Positions 23,401-36,379 of a DNA stretch of 64,000 nucleotides are shown piece by piece. The DNA is from Archilochus colubris (Eukaryota; Chordata; Aves; Apodiformes; Trochilidae): NCBI GenBank assembly GCA_023079485.1, contig CM041090.1, forward strand, positions 5,888,519-5,952,518, given 5' to 3'. Made by a program: the position numbers and the translations under genes. Every line of letters begins with the position of its first letter. Positions within the stretch are counted from its first letter, which is position 1. The notes under the pieces were generated by a model. The model saw nothing but the letters and a program-made list of their open reading frames with translations, searched no databases and was not told the origin of the DNA.

Positions 23401-25973
23401 GTCTTTCAGGTGTCGTCACTGATATTAACTGAGTTTAGAAGAGTAGAGAAGTCACCAGTTAAGAGAGTGGGATGGATGTACAAGTAAATCCAGACAGGAG
23501 AAAAACCTGAGTGTTGATGGAAGGGTATCAAGTAGAAGGGGAATCCATCCAAAGTGCAGATCCATTTATATATTCCTGGGAGGGGAGGCTTTGCTCAAAT
23601 CTTGGGAGTTATTAGAGAGGCATCATGACATCCTGCATTTTGTTTCCCTGCACTGAAGTGTTCTGAATTCATAAAGCTGCTCTGCCACAGAATATTTTGC
23701 TAAATAACCCCCCCTGTTCTCTAGCCTCAGAAGAGGCAAAGTGCTTGCCTGGTAACTTCCTTTCCCCTTTGGTACCCAAGGTGTTCTCCTGCTCAGTGAA
23801 CCAGGGGATAAGAAAAAGCAAAGAGGTGACTTCTGTCTTCATGCTCTGCTCTGCTGGAAGGAAGGGAGCCCAGCTGCTTTTAGACAGCAAGACTGAGGGG
23901 AGAACCAGGTTACACACTGAGAATAATTAGAACAACATGGATTTAATATCATTATTGCCAGGCATTATTCTAGGCATTGCATTGCAACTGCTGTGTTCCT
24001 GCTTTCCATAAATAACACCAGGTTCAAAGCAACCAGAGAAAACTAATCCAGTTTTCATTACCTAAGTTATTGCTCACCTTCTGCTCCATCTTTTCTGTTG
24101 CCTTTTCAATATCACTTTTTATTCAACCCAGATTGTTTCTCATTTGCCTCGTTGCACACAATAATCAATAACAGAAATTTACATTTAGGGGGTGAAAATA
24201 AAATTTATTTTTTTTTCAAAGAATACTTCTACTTCAGCATCCCCACTATTGTCCCCTATTTCCATAAATTCTTGCAAGCTAAGCAGGACCAGGTTAGTGC
24301 AAAATACTGTGTAGGGTGTTTTTCATACAAGTTGTGCTCCCCAGAATGCTTCAGAAGGTTGTGGTGTTCCTCTGGCACTAAACTTTATTAAACTGATGAG
24401 GAGAGGGAAGCAGAAGATACTATGATTTTATGCAGCAGGGAGGGGGGTTGCAGATGATATGTTTTTGGGTTTTTTTCTTTTCCTGGAAAGGAGAATTGAT
24501 GGAACAAAATGATACTGAGATACTGAGGTGGCAAGGTGCTGAGTCCTCAGTGCATGAACTGAAACTGTTTGCTTCCATTTTCTGGAATCTCTAAAAAGTG
24601 AATAATGAAACCACTTTTTGTTTTAGAGATCCAATGTATGATTGAATTTTGATCTTGAGTAACCATACCCTTTCACCTTATTTTTGTTTCCATAAAGTTT
24701 CCATATGATAACTCTATATGAGATTTTTTTTAATTTCCTTGTTATCTGCAATACTTGCATGTCCTAAATATTTTAGGGTTTTCTTGGAAATGGCCATATA
24801 AGTGCATGACTCAAATCTTTTTGTGCTCCAGTTTAAACATAAAAAAAGCTGGGGAATTTCAGGGTGAAACCCACTTCTTCTCCATAGTATCCTGAATACC
24901 TTATTGTAACAAAATCCCCTCAAATATAGTTGTGGTCATGTTGGGACTGCTTTTGTATAGTTTCCAAGCACCAACTGATGTGTTTTTATATGAAGAACAG
25001 AAAGACAGCTGCAGCACAATTTTCAGCCCTACTGAAACAAACAACTTGGGCCCTCTGGCAAGATCTCCAGCTCTGTGTTTTAAGCTGTCGAGGAGGATGT
25101 GCATCCTTGTGTCAGTAATATTAACTTTCCCTGACACTTTTGTTGCACAAAAATGAAATCACACCAAAAACGAAATCCTTCCACTTCTTGTAGCTTTCTC
25201 TAGCTACCAAGCTGGGAAATGTGGCATAACCTGGGTTAATGTATTGCAGATGGTGTGATTTAAGCTTGTCTCATAGGGTGTCTGACAGGCCATACATGTT
25301 CATGATAGATTTGATATTATTTTCTGGCCTCATATTTACACTCAGCCATGGCTGAGCAGCTGAGAGAGGTTTTTTCAAATGAGCCTTTTGGCCTCATCAG
25401 TGCAATTTGATAGAAATTCCCTTCTGCACTGCTAAAGACAGGAAAATCCCAGTGCTGGCTTTGGAGCTCTGAGCCTGAGTTGCCTCCATCAGCAGCCACT
25501 TTGCTCTGGTGAGACCTGGGAAGGGAGACTGGGGCAACATTTGTAATGGTTTGAAGGAACTAGATGATTCCTGGATAAAGATCTTTTCTAATCTGTGTCC
25601 TGCCATTCATTGTTAAATCTGGAAGGTTTTTAAATAGCCAAGGCACAGTAATATCACAATCAGAATGGCTTCTCTGTTCTGTGCTCAGTCCTCTTCATCT
25701 CTTCTGCTGGATCTTCCACTTCTTTCCTAGGTTGCAGTGCTGGTGAGAAAAGGGGGGGTGCATATGAAAACTGTAATAAATATACAAAAAACAAAAAGTT
25801 AACAATATCTTGCTTTCTCTTCTGGGTAACATAGGGAATGGCTGGGAAATGCTGAACTGTAACAATGAGAAAGCAGTGTAAGTTTTCTTGTAATAAATTA
25901 AAGGAAACTACAGAGAGGAACTTCAGTTTTGGATAGCATACAGTACTTGCAGGATTGTGCTTGAAGAATATCT

Positions 25974-26036
25974 AGTATATATATATAGTATATATATAGT
26001 GTATATATATTTTTTATTTACTTATTTATTTATTTT
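25974..26036. repeat. (TA)n / (TTTA)n microsatellite
   Basis: TATATATA blocks separated by GTA or GTG are followed by a TTTATTTA tract. It is simple-sequence DNA and a likely length polymorphism. Confidence 0.9.
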
Positions 26037-26713
26037 AAGGGTTTTAAGAGTATCTGATCACTGCAGGCTCAGAGGAAATGAGACTGTATGAGAACATGGA
26101 TAGAGGACTCTGGGAACTCCCAACTCCTGTTGTTTTTCCCTCCTCTAATAAGGACCCAATATCTGTTGGAAGTCACTGAGCTTTGAACACCTTTGTGTTT
26201 ATGGTAACCAGAAGTGAATTTTGTCTGCTGAAATGTGTTGTCAGGCTGTGCTAGATGCCCTCTGGGTGCCTGAGCACTGGTGAGAGGAGCAGAGGTCTGA
26301 GCAGCTGGAGACACGAGAGCAGCTGCAGGATTGACAGATGCAGGGAAAGAAACTGGATGTAAGGGAGCAAGTAGGTGCCCTCCCCTCTGGCAAGCTGTCA
26401 GGAGCCATTTGGCAAACTGGTGCTCAGGCTGAGCCAGCGCTGGAGAGCTCAGCTGAGGCAGGTGCTTGGCTACTTGGAGCAGTTTGGGCTCTGGGCTTTG
26501 CTGTCCTGGGAAGGAGGGGGCTTCTGGAAGCTGCTATAGTGATGGGATGAAGAGGTTGGTGCTGGGGGTGATTTACAGGGTATGTTCAGCACAGCTGGCA
26601 CTGCAGCACAGGGCTTTCTCTGACATGCTTATGGCAGAGAATGTGTTAATACCTCCAACCTTTTTCCTTATTGCAGTTAGGAATAAAACTTTGAAATAAG
26701 TGTCAGTTATTTG

Positions 26714-27020
26714 TAGACTCACAGGATGTCAGGTGGGAAGGGATCTCCAGGATCCCCTGGTCCAACCCTTCTCATATTATTGTTTAATAATATTAATATT
26801 GATAATGTACATAATTGATATAATATATAATATATCTATAATTGATATAAGATACAATATTGATTATATATTATAACAATGTTAATATTATATTAATATT
26901 GTTTAATAATATTGTCTCTGGAGCTGAGACTTCAAACTTTCCCAAGTGGGGGAATCCACCCCTTCCACTGGGAGCCAAACACCAAAAGATTTTACTATCC
27001 TGCAAAATATTTCTCATTTA
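26714..27020 (-). mobile_element. CR1 3' fragment, minus strand, with internal A/T expansion
   Basis: The left block (GGTGGGAAGGGATCTCC, then CCCCTGGTCCAACCC) is the reverse complement of the CR1 3' UTR. The right block (GGAGCTGAGACTTCAAACTT, then GGGGGAATCCACCCC) matches the copy at 6048-6090. Between them, where that copy has only about 20 bases, there is a 140-base AT tract. The match to CR1 fades at about 27.0 kb. Confidence 0.85.
26779..26918. repeat. A/T-only expansion inside CR1
   Basis: About 140 bases made almost wholly of AATATT, TTAATA and ATATAA words. Nearly the same phrase (TATTGTTTAATAATATT) occurs at both ends of the tract. This suggests it grew by repeated local duplication of the short CR1 word TTATTGTTT that occupies this position in the copy near 6017. 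Confidence 0.85.
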
Positions 27021-30010
27021 TCCCCAGTATCTTGTCTCCAGTAAGTCCCAGTGCTGCACTGCCTCATCACTTCTGTATTTTGTACCCATGCATGTGTTCT
27101 CCTTAACATGCAGTGCTTCCATTTATCTTCACACAATGTGTAGCTTTTCTTTTTAGCTCACTTCTCCCCACAATGCCAAGAAAACATTTATATTCTGACC
27201 CTATCTTCACAAACATCCACCTTCTCCTGAGATGATGTAATGCCCAAGTATATTAATAATTATTTCATACACATCATTAATGATAATACCAATAAAAGGA
27301 GTGAGAAACTTTTCTGCCTTTTTAATTACCAGTACTATATTTTCATCACCATGTTGACTGTGCACAAACAACTGGGTTATTCAAACTGTCACTCCAGTTC
27401 ATTTCAGACCTGCTGTACCTTGGTTATGTGACTGAGCTACTTCAACCCTCCAGAGAGGTGTAATCTGTATTTGTGTAACATGGTTGTTATGATACAGAAA
27501 ACCTGGAGAGGGAAACTGCTCATCAGTTCTAAAATGGCTACTGTCTGGGGTATGATTGATGCCATCTAAATGGATCTAATTCAAAGTTTAGCATATTGCC
27601 TGAGCTGTAGTTCCATCCCTTCTGTTTTTACATGAGTTCTAAAGGAATAGGAGATTGCTTCTGTGAAATGATTCATGCTGTTTAGATTTTTTTATATATA
27701 TATGCCTAATTTTAGGGTATGGTGAATCATTTTTTTGGCAGTATATATTTCCAGAAATTGATTACTGAAAGTACCTTTGAAAATGGAATTGTCTAGCCAA
27801 ATGAAGTTAAATGAATTGGATTCTAAATTGATTATTATATGCAGGCCAATTACTTGCAATTGGTAAGCAACTGGTTTCTTAGAGATGAAAATGTAAGTGC
27901 CTAGGATGGAGCCCATTCATTTTTTGGTGTCATTTCTCCCGCCCCCTTTCTTCCTAAAATGCATCACAAAAATAATTTTAAAATGTTTTCAGAAGCCAAA
28001 ACAAATCAGAAAAGTAGAAAAGAGATAGAAGTCCAGTAGAGGCTTATTTATTTTTCCTGATTCTGGCCTGAACAACTGAAGAAAACCAAGGAAAAGATTT
28101 TGATAAAAATAATCTTCTGAAAAAGTGAGACTGTTTCTAAATGGTTAGAAACAGAAATAATAAATCTTCTCTGATGTTTTTAGCACTGCTGTTTCCAGCA
28201 GAAACTTTTAACCAGTAACATCCCCTCAGTAAATGCTGCTTCTGTGGTGGACTTCAGTATTCCTGAAAGGGAAATTGTGTGGTTAAAAGCAAAATAAAAG
28301 AGGGGGGAGAAAGCAGCAAACAAGCATCTGTGAGCTATGCATGTTTTGCATTTGGTAATTGCTCTGTTGTATTCAAGTTATCATGAGATGATATTAGCTA
28401 CAGAAGAGTTTTCATCTTTTTTACAAACAACCTGCAACGTCTATTGGCTTATGACCAGACAAAATAATAAAACTCCCATTTGGAGTAAAATCTCTCTCAG
28501 GCAAGGCTTGTTTGCCTAAATCCTGCTCTGGATTTGCCTGGCTGAGTGATGTGCCTGTAATCATTTTGCTTGCTTAAGCACGTGTGGTGTGAAAACAGTG
28601 ATTGTGATGGGGTTGTCATCTTGATGCAGAGGGATGTGCTCCTGGCTGCCAGCTGAGGAGAAGGGTGCCTGCTTTCTCAGCTGGGTGCTCAGGGATACAC
28701 TGACAGTTGTTTCCAACAGATTTAATGTGTGGGGCCTTCAGCAAAATAAAGGGAAGTCTGAACACTTCCCCTTATTGTTTTGATGTTCCAAGTGGCCAGG
28801 AGCCATCATTTCCCTGGGATGGGGGAATGAGAAGCTTCTGAGTCTCCTGATGGGGTGGCAATGGGATGAGGGGTGATCACTCTTTTCAGAAAAAAGGCTT
28901 GGATGAGGGAGCTGACTAGTAAAATGACCTTGTATTTAAGTGTAATCCACTCTCTAGTGTGTGCTGTCAGCTCTGGCTTTGGATGCTCATCACAGCTTGG
29001 CCTCTGCACAAACCCATCTGGGGTTTAACATCCTTCAGATTTCCCTGTTGGAAGGGACAGAATCTCAGTGCTCACTGTAATCCTTCCACATTAGCATTCC
29101 AAAGGGATTGCTGGAGAGGATGGACACAGCTCTCAGGGGCTGCCTAGAGCCTTTTATGGTGATAAGGGTTGAGATAAGGATGGAGCAGTGGCTGGAGGTC
29201 TGCTTCATCTAACCACCATGCTTGAGTCTGTGCACAGTCAGAATCATCAAGTGGTGTAAAACACAAGAATAATGGGATAAGGGCAAAGACACTGTTTTTC
29301 CATAGAGAGGGAGGTTGTCCAGGAGGTGACAGGAATCCTTGGGGAGTGCTCAGAGGCTTCATTGGAGCAACTGGAGTTGCAACCTGAAAATGCAACCGGA
29401 TTTGCAAGACTCCCACTTGATAAAGTGTTAGAGCAATAGTCAGAGATTTCCTCACTGCCCTCTGAGCAGGGAGGGTGTAAAATGCTGATGGAAGCAAGTG
29501 ACCTACTGGATCTGCTTTTAGTTTTGAAAATCATCTAAACCAGTGGGAGAATCCTTATCTGTCATCCCCTGAACCAGGTCTATGCTGCTCCTCTCATCCT
29601 ATTTGAATCACTAAAAAAATGTTAAAAGCTTCTGCCACTCGTGCTAGTGCTGTAGAAGTTCTGCCAGGTGCTGGATGCTTGTTCTTCCCTGTGTTTTTAA
29701 ATCTATCCCCTTGTTGTGGTGGTTTGAAGCTTTTCCTATCCTAGGAAATTTCAGCAATTTCTGTTCACTGACTGCTTACACTCTCCAATCCGTGATTATT
29801 TTGGGTTTTCTCCATGTAATATCTCCTCTCCATGCATGGGCAGTGTCAAACTCTCTGCTCATATAATAATTTATTTTCTCCTTTGCACTGTCTGTAATCT
29901 CCTGGGATCAATTTTAGCTGCTTGTTTCTACCTGATCTTGGGGGGCTGGTCTTTTGTTATTTCATTGTGTGGGACTATTTTTGGTTTTACACTTTTATTG
30001 GTTGCTTTTA

Positions 30011-30112
30011 CTTTGTGGGTTTGGGGTTTGTTTTTTTGTTTTGTTTTTGTTTTTTTTTTTTTTTGTTGTTTTGTTTTTTTTTGTTATTGTTTAGTTTGTT
30101 TTGTTTTGTTTC
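30011..30112. repeat. (TTTTG)n-type T/G-rich tract
   Basis: About 100 bases of TTTTG, TTTG and T runs, including one 15-base T stretch. The frame through it (poly-Phe, Cys, Val) is an artefact of composition. Confidence 0.9.
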
Positions 30113-31955
30113 TCTGTAAGAAAGCCACCCATGAAAAAGATTTTGCAGAGAAGAGCTCTGAATGGTCCTTCCCATCCTTCCCTGCCTCTTTGTCATGAGG
30201 AGCACTGCTGTTAGTCCATTAAATATTAATGACTCTCATTGCAATTTCTCCCTAATGTGCTTTATTTTGGTACCAGTCCAAGCTGTGAAAATGAAAACCC
30301 CCTCAGGACCTTCTGTAGAATGTAATTTGTGCTGCAGTTTTGGCTGTAAACATGATAATAAATTAGAGGATGTAATGAACATTCATTGAAGCACACAGGG
30401 TTTCTTACTTCACCCATCTCTGCCTCTTGGTTTCCCTCCAAACTGCACCTACCCAGAGGTGTGCATGGATGCTGGCAGCCACACTGGCCTGTGGAGTTTG
30501 AAAAATTTTTACTAAATTGGGGCCCAATTTAGTAGTCAAGCCCTTGCAAAAAGTCATGGGAGACAAAAATTTAAAATCCCTTGGTCTTCCAATCTCTTTA
30601 ATGTGGGTCAGTAAGTTTGGATCATGAGTTGTCCTTGGGTGAGGATGCAGTTTCAGTGCCTTCATTATCCTCCTGTTGGGATTCAGGTCAGCTCCTTCAC
30701 TGGAAAGAGACATGGGCTGGCAATCTACACACTGTGTTCTATCAAGTCTACTGTATATCAAGTATTTCCTATCAAGTCCTCCTGCTTGGCAGGATTAAGC
30801 CAGGGCAATTCATAAAATTAAGTTTGTAGCCAAAACTTTTTTGCACATTTCAACCAAACCTTGGATTGTGATCACCAAACAGCTGAGACCAAGGAGAGCA
30901 GACAGTCAAGGGGTGACCTGGAAGCAAAGTGATAAGCTCAGTTTTGCCCAGTGCCTTCTATGAAAGGAACTGGTCACCTAATGATCTCTCTTTCCAGTGT
31001 ATCTCTATTTATATCCCATACACCAAGGGGCAAAAATGCTAAATACACCACCTAGCCTCTGGATGAGGAGTGATTCAGCAGAGAAAAACTCATCCTGTAA
31101 CTGGTCTAAAGCTTTTTCTCTCTCTCCATCAGCACTGAGAAACCATTATGAATCAGTTATAATTTTCTTTCCTGGTCAGTACCTGATGCTTCTGATTTCA
31201 CTTCAATGAAGTTCATGATTTTTGGTGAAGTAAAAAGTTCTAAAGGAGACCTAGTTAAAAACAAAACGAAACAAACAAAAACCCAACCAACTTTCATCTT
31301 TGTCAGAAGAACTCAAAGTCTGTATTTCCATAGCCTACTGGAAAGTGTTTGGCTTGGGATTTCTGAGACAACCCAAGCAATCTGAGCTGTCACTGAGACA
31401 AAGCAGCTCTTTCAATCTGGATCTGTCCCAGCCTGACTCTGGATGTGAACATCTGTCAGGCAGCAGTGCATTTCTCCCTTCTGCAGGAGCATTTGGGAAC
31501 ACAAATAAAACGATGTTTTTCCACCCAGAATAACTTCTTTCTTAGCTCTTTTGGCTTACTCGATTCTTTTTCATTGAGTTTTATGCTTTTTGTTGCTGTT
31601 TGTGTTTCTGCCTCCAGAAGTGAACACTTTACCAGGAATGACTATTTCTGCTTTTAAACAGTTCCAGGGTGGAAAACAAAGGTGGCTTAAGGAATCACAG
31701 GGCTGCAGTGGGAATGGTTAGGAAAGCCAAGTGATTTGTTTCAACCTTGAAAGCACCTCTTTCTTTACTAACTGCTGTTCATTAACAATACACATTGCCA
31801 ATGATTACCTGCTAATTGTTACCACTCCATATTCATGCAGTTAGAACATAACAATCTGTCCAAACTCAGCTGGGAGCAGAGAGTCCAGCAGAGGTGATGC
31901 CATTTAGATGGCACTCAGAGCTGCAAGTCCTTGATGCTCTTATTTGAAGGGGAAC

Positions 31956-32030
31956 TCAGATATATTTCTGAAATGATAGAAATATCTGAAATTATATATG
32001 ATAGAAATATATCATATTTAATATATGATG
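31956..32030. repeat. AT-rich inverted-repeat cluster
   Basis: TCAGATATATTTCT and AGAAATATCTGA form an imperfect stem (one 2-base bulge). They are followed by alternating ATATATGAT and ATATCATAT words that can pair with each other. It is probably unstable AT-rich DNA with no known function. Confidence 0.6.
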
Positions 32031-32427
32031 ACTAAGGTAACTCATCTTACCCTTCCTTCTCTCAGCAGTAACTTAAGTGAGTGGTTACTGCTGCTACCAT
32101 GTGTGTCTCTGACCTGTTAGCATCCCAAATGATGGGAAATATCAACACTGTCATTCTAGGGTTCCTGGAATGGAATTCCCAACAGCAATGGCTAATGCAG
32201 CACGTGTGGGTTATACTTGGCTTTCAACCCAACAGGACTTCAGCTTCTCAAACTCCTTATTGAAATATGCCCATTCTTATATAATCCTGTGCACTGGCTT
32301 CTACCAGCTTGGGAGAAATTGCTTCAGCCTCCCCAGGTCTGCTTTGGTCACTTGAATTTTGTTCTACTGGGCTCCTTCCTCAGCACTCACAGCAGGCTGG
32401 ACTGGATAAAGTCTTCCCCCTGGGCAC

Positions 32428-32491
32428 TATTATTATTATTATTGTTATTATTATCATTATTATTATTATTATTGTTATTATTATTATTATT
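32428..32491. repeat. (ATT)n trinucleotide microsatellite
   Basis: About 21 ATT units with three interruptions (two GTT, one ATC). It is a likely polymorphic marker. Depending on frame it would translate as poly-Leu or poly-Ile, which explains the long spurious frames here. Confidence 0.95.
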
Positions 32492-33367
32492 TCTGAGCTA
32501 TTTTTCAATTCAGCAGTTCTTAGAAGTGTTTTCTCAAAGTTCAAACTCAATTATTAAAATTACCTACAAACCCACTGTGTCATTAAATACAGCTCTTGGT
32601 AGGCACTATTACCTGGTTAGAGCACCTTCCTTCATTTCTGTAGCTAATATTTTACCAAAATGTCCCAACATACACATCTCTCACCCTAGTACTGGTACTG
32701 TGGTATGCTTTTAAATATTTGCTGTCGTAGTATAGGTTTTAAAAAAAATAAGTAGGTTTGTTTGAAACTATTTAATTAAAAACAATAATAATGAATTGCT
32801 AGTAGGATTCATAGTTTAAATAAGCCACACACACACAAAAAAAGACATTTTGCTGATATCTTGCCTCAAAGAAAATGAAAAGCCTGGAATAAAACCAAAA
32901 GAGAAAAATAGTGAAACAGAAAGGGGTGATTTCTGCAGAGATATGAAGGAAGCAAGGTAAATTTGCCTTCACACAAACAGCTCTGTTTGCATTGTAAGCA
33001 CATTGCTAGTGCCTCTAGATATTTCTTATCAACTAAACCATAAGATGTAGCTTCTTGTTTGAAGTATTAAAGTACTGTGTCTAATAAGTCTGCATCAAAC
33101 AGGAGGAAATTTATTAAGACCAAAGAGGGACATGTTATCCTCAGAGAAAATTAAGTCATGGCAATAACAATAATAATAAAACCAAAACCCCATAAAACCC
33201 AGCATTTGAATTTCAGATTCCTGATTCAGTTCATAGTCCCTACATGAAGATAAATCATGTCATGACTAAGCTAAAACTTTTCAAATAGGAATTATAAAGA
33301 CATTTGGATATAATATTTTCACTTCTCCCTATCATAAGATGCAGCTTTTACATGAAAGATTTCTGTT

Positions 33368-33392
33368 AGACTCTAACTCTCAGTTAGAGTCT
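33368..33392. repeat. Perfect 11-bp hairpin, 3-base loop
   Basis: AGACTCTAACT, loop CTC, AGTTAGAGTCT. The stem has mixed base composition, so unlike most AT palindromes here it is not explained by low complexity. There is no flanking repeat or gene to suggest a role. Confidence 0.85.
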
Positions 33393-34337
33393 GTGTCACC
33401 TGGAACAAACTGTACCAGGGTGATAAGGAAGGTGTGACCACAGCTCTGACACTTTTGTGTCATCAGCAAGGCGTAGGAAGGATCAAAATGTAGGAACTAC
33501 TCTTACCATTCATTTTACACCATTGTTGACTTCTGTTTACAATCCCCTTCAGGACAAAGAGATTTTTAAAATCAATTAAAAATAGATTATATTATTTTTT
33601 TTTTAAAGTCATATTTGTAGGAACTTAAGAATTCCAGAGTTTTTAATAATTGGTTTTTCCCATGCAGTATTAAAAATAACAGCACACCAAGGATTGTGGA
33701 TATCTTGGTAAAATTTATTATAAAATATAAGATCTCTATTTGGCTGTTTCTTGTCACCTTCCACTTTTCTCTTTCCTGTGACATGATGTACTTGAACTAA
33801 CTTCTTCTCATATAAAGTAATGCGTGCTTTTAGCCAACAAATATTTTTGTACTGTTTTCTGGTTAAGAAATTCAGGAATGAGAAAACACTAGCAAATGTT
33901 GTGATAGTATTGGTAGTTTGGATATTATCACTCACTTATGTGAAAAATATGATAGATTTTGTTTACCAGAAATATATTTATAGCTTGCTCATGGCCACAA
34001 ATGGACGCTGAAAGATCCCAGTTAAAATTTAGAACTGGTTTTCCAGTACTGGTAAATGAGTGAAAACTCTTTTGTGAGAACAAATGGTGCAAATATGTGT
34101 AAATTGTTGCCTTTTTATTTCTGGTGAATTATGTACTAGTTGCATTTCATAACATGGGGACACCTTTACAGCCACGGCAGATTCCCATTAAACCTTCAAT
34201 TATCAGTGTATCAGCAGCAGAATATATAAAGTGAAGCCAACCATGGTGCTAAAAGAAATATCTGGGAAAGGGAATGGAAGCTATCTAGCTGTAGTAAAGA
34301 ATAATTCTGTATTGCAGAGTGACTGCAGTGCCTATTT

Positions 34338-35024
34338 CACAGAATCACAGGATGGTCAGGGTTGGAAATGTCTCTGAGGATCATCTGCTCCAACCCCCTG
34401 CTAGAAAAGGATCCCCTGGAGCTGGTTTGAGAGGAATACATCCATGCAGGTCTGGGATGTCTCCAGGGATATGGAGATTCCACAACCTCCCTGAGCAGCC
34501 TGGGCTAGTCCTGTGGTACCCTCAGAGTGAAGAAGGATTTTCTGATATTAAATTTAAATCTCTCGTGTGCCAATTTGTGCCCATTACCCCTTGTTCTGGC
34601 ACTGGACACCACAGAGAAGAATCCAGACCCATCCCCCTGACACCCACCCTTTAGATATTTATCAGCATGGATAAGATCCCCCCTCAGCCTCCTGTTCCCT
34701 AAGCTGAACAACCCAAACTCTCAGCCTTTCCTCCCCAGGAGCTGTTCCACTCCTCCATCACCTTGGTGCCTCTGTGCTGGGCTCTCTCCAGCAGTTATCT
34801 GTCCTGCTGGAACTGAGGGGCCCACAGCTGGACACAAGATTGCAGATGTGGCCTCCCCAGGGCTGAGCAGAGGGGCAGGAGAACCTCTCCTGACCACCCC
34901 CTCCTGATGCCCCCCAGCTGCCATGGGGCTTCTTGGCCACCAGGACACATTGTTGGCTCGTGGTGAGCCTGTTGTCCCCCAGGATTCCTAGATCTTTTTC
35001 CCCTTTCCAGCAGATGCACCTCTA
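34338..35024 (-). mobile_element. CR1 retrotransposon, 5'-truncated, minus strand
   Basis: The left end is the reverse-complemented CR1 tail and 3' UTR (CACAGAATCACAGGATGG, then a GGTTGGAAATG block). Further right the minus strand encodes broken ORF2 C-terminus: [20 protein letters not shown], then RTRGNGHKL and FNIRKSFFTLRV. Beyond that, SALGRPHLQSCVQLWAPQFQ parallels the [19 protein letters not shown] block of the long copy. Several frameshifts separate these blocks. The upstream limit is about the segment CCCCCAGGATTCCTAGATC. Confidence 0.92.
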
Positions 35025-36379
35025 ACCTCTACATTTGCTTTGGAAAGTGACAGTAAGTATAGGTATTTTTCCTTACACACACACCAGTAGAAGGATTTTT
35101 AAAAGTCAGTGACCCTGTGCCTTCTGCAAGGTTATAACCACTGGAGGAGTGTGATTCTATAAATGAAAGTTAATTAGATATGAAGCTGCATGAGTCAGAA
35201 CAGAATCCAGCTGGCTCACTTCACTAAGGAACAGCAACAAAAGCAATGGAAGCTTTTGTCAACAAATTAATTAGTGCAGACCCTGATGGCTAAGAACACT
35301 GCTTTTTAAGAATTTTATAAACTTTCCCTTGGTTTCTGAATTAGAGGGGAGAATGGATCATAATGATAATGGCTGTTGCAGCACTATTTAAAGCATCTTT
35401 TGACCCCTAACAGGTTGCTCACTGACATCTCATTGCTTCTGTTTCTCCAGTGAGAACAGAAAAATGCTCAGGCTGTTGCTGTGAGGTTATGATCAAATAG
35501 CACAGGGCAAAACTGAAGGGCTCTCCAGTGGGAAAGACCCCACATTGGAGCAGGGGAAGAGTGTGAGGAATCCTCTTCCTGAGGAGGGAGAAGCAGTAGA
35601 AACCCTATGTGATGAAACCCCATCTGGTGTCCCCTGGTGGGATGAGGGGGTAGACAAATAGGGAGCAAATTAATTTGGGCCTAGGGAGAAAGCAGGAATG
35701 GGACAAGGTAAGGGATTTAGGTTGTGGTTTTGTTTTCTCTTTGTCCTGCTCTGATGTGATTGGTGATAAATCAAACTGAAACCCCCTCCTTATCTCTGAG
35801 CTTTGGGTTGTATTTGCTTCTCTCCATCCCCCAGAGGGAGGAGGAGTGACCAAGGAGATGGCTCTTTGTTGCCAGCTGGGCCTAAGCAGTGACATTAGGC
35901 CAGTCCCTAAATGTAGATTTTATCATTAATATTTTAGCCCAACAGACTAATTAATCTTACTGAGACTGTTCATTGTATCAAAGCAGTTTTTCTTTCTTTT
36001 TTTTCCCCCTTTTTAGAAGTCTAATTGGTTGCTATGGCAGTTCTTAGGGTGATAAGTGATTGGAACAGGTAATTTAAAAATCTTATAGTTATTTTTTTAG
36101 ATAGTTAATGCAAAATAGAAACCCACAGCTGTACCAGTCTTTGCTAGGAGACCCTGAAGTAGAAGAGGCCAAATCATTGGCTTCCGTGTTTGGGTGATGG
36201 AGATAATGGCATGGGACTGTCCTGTGGAGAAGTTTGGGTGAAGGAAGGTTTTCAGAATGGATTTCTCATCTTCTAGTTCTTTGGATGAGGAACAATGTTG
36301 GGGAAAAAAACCATAAAAGTTAAATCAAAGGGAAGAAGAAAACCTACAGTGCAGAGATAGAACCTGCTTTGATGAAGGG
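35025..36379. other. Unique noncoding stretch, no gene recognised
   Basis: About 1.3 kb with frames up to 96 codons and no known domain. The AT-rich block at about 35220-35330 has several homeodomain-type AATTAATTAG cores and might be conserved noncoding DNA. Confidence 0.5.

Larger units (their letters stand above)
19689..26713. other. Unique noncoding stretch, no gene recognised
   Basis: About 7 kb with no transposon I can recognise. The longest frame is 115 codons on the minus strand (22945-23292), with no family I know. Small features are listed separately: a (GACA)n run, a 28-bp tandem duplication and an AT microsatellite. Confidence 0.55.
27021..34336. other. Unique noncoding stretch, no gene recognised
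   Basis: About 7.3 kb. A 165-codon plus-strand frame (32217-32714) runs through an (ATT)n microsatellite and is not a gene. A 120-codon frame (29836-30198) runs through a T/G tract. The patch at about 31740-31870 (TAATTG, TTCATGCAG and similar words) looks like conserved noncoding DNA, but only alignment could show that. Confidence 0.5.

Noticed and set aside
29836..30198. 120-codon frame rich in Phe, Cys and Val, resembling a membrane protein
   Set aside because: The hydrophobic part is a translation of the TTTTG/T tract at 30011-30112.
32217..32714. 165-codon plus-strand frame with poly-Leu
   Set aside because: It is kept open by the (ATT)n microsatellite; the flanking parts have no protein resemblance.
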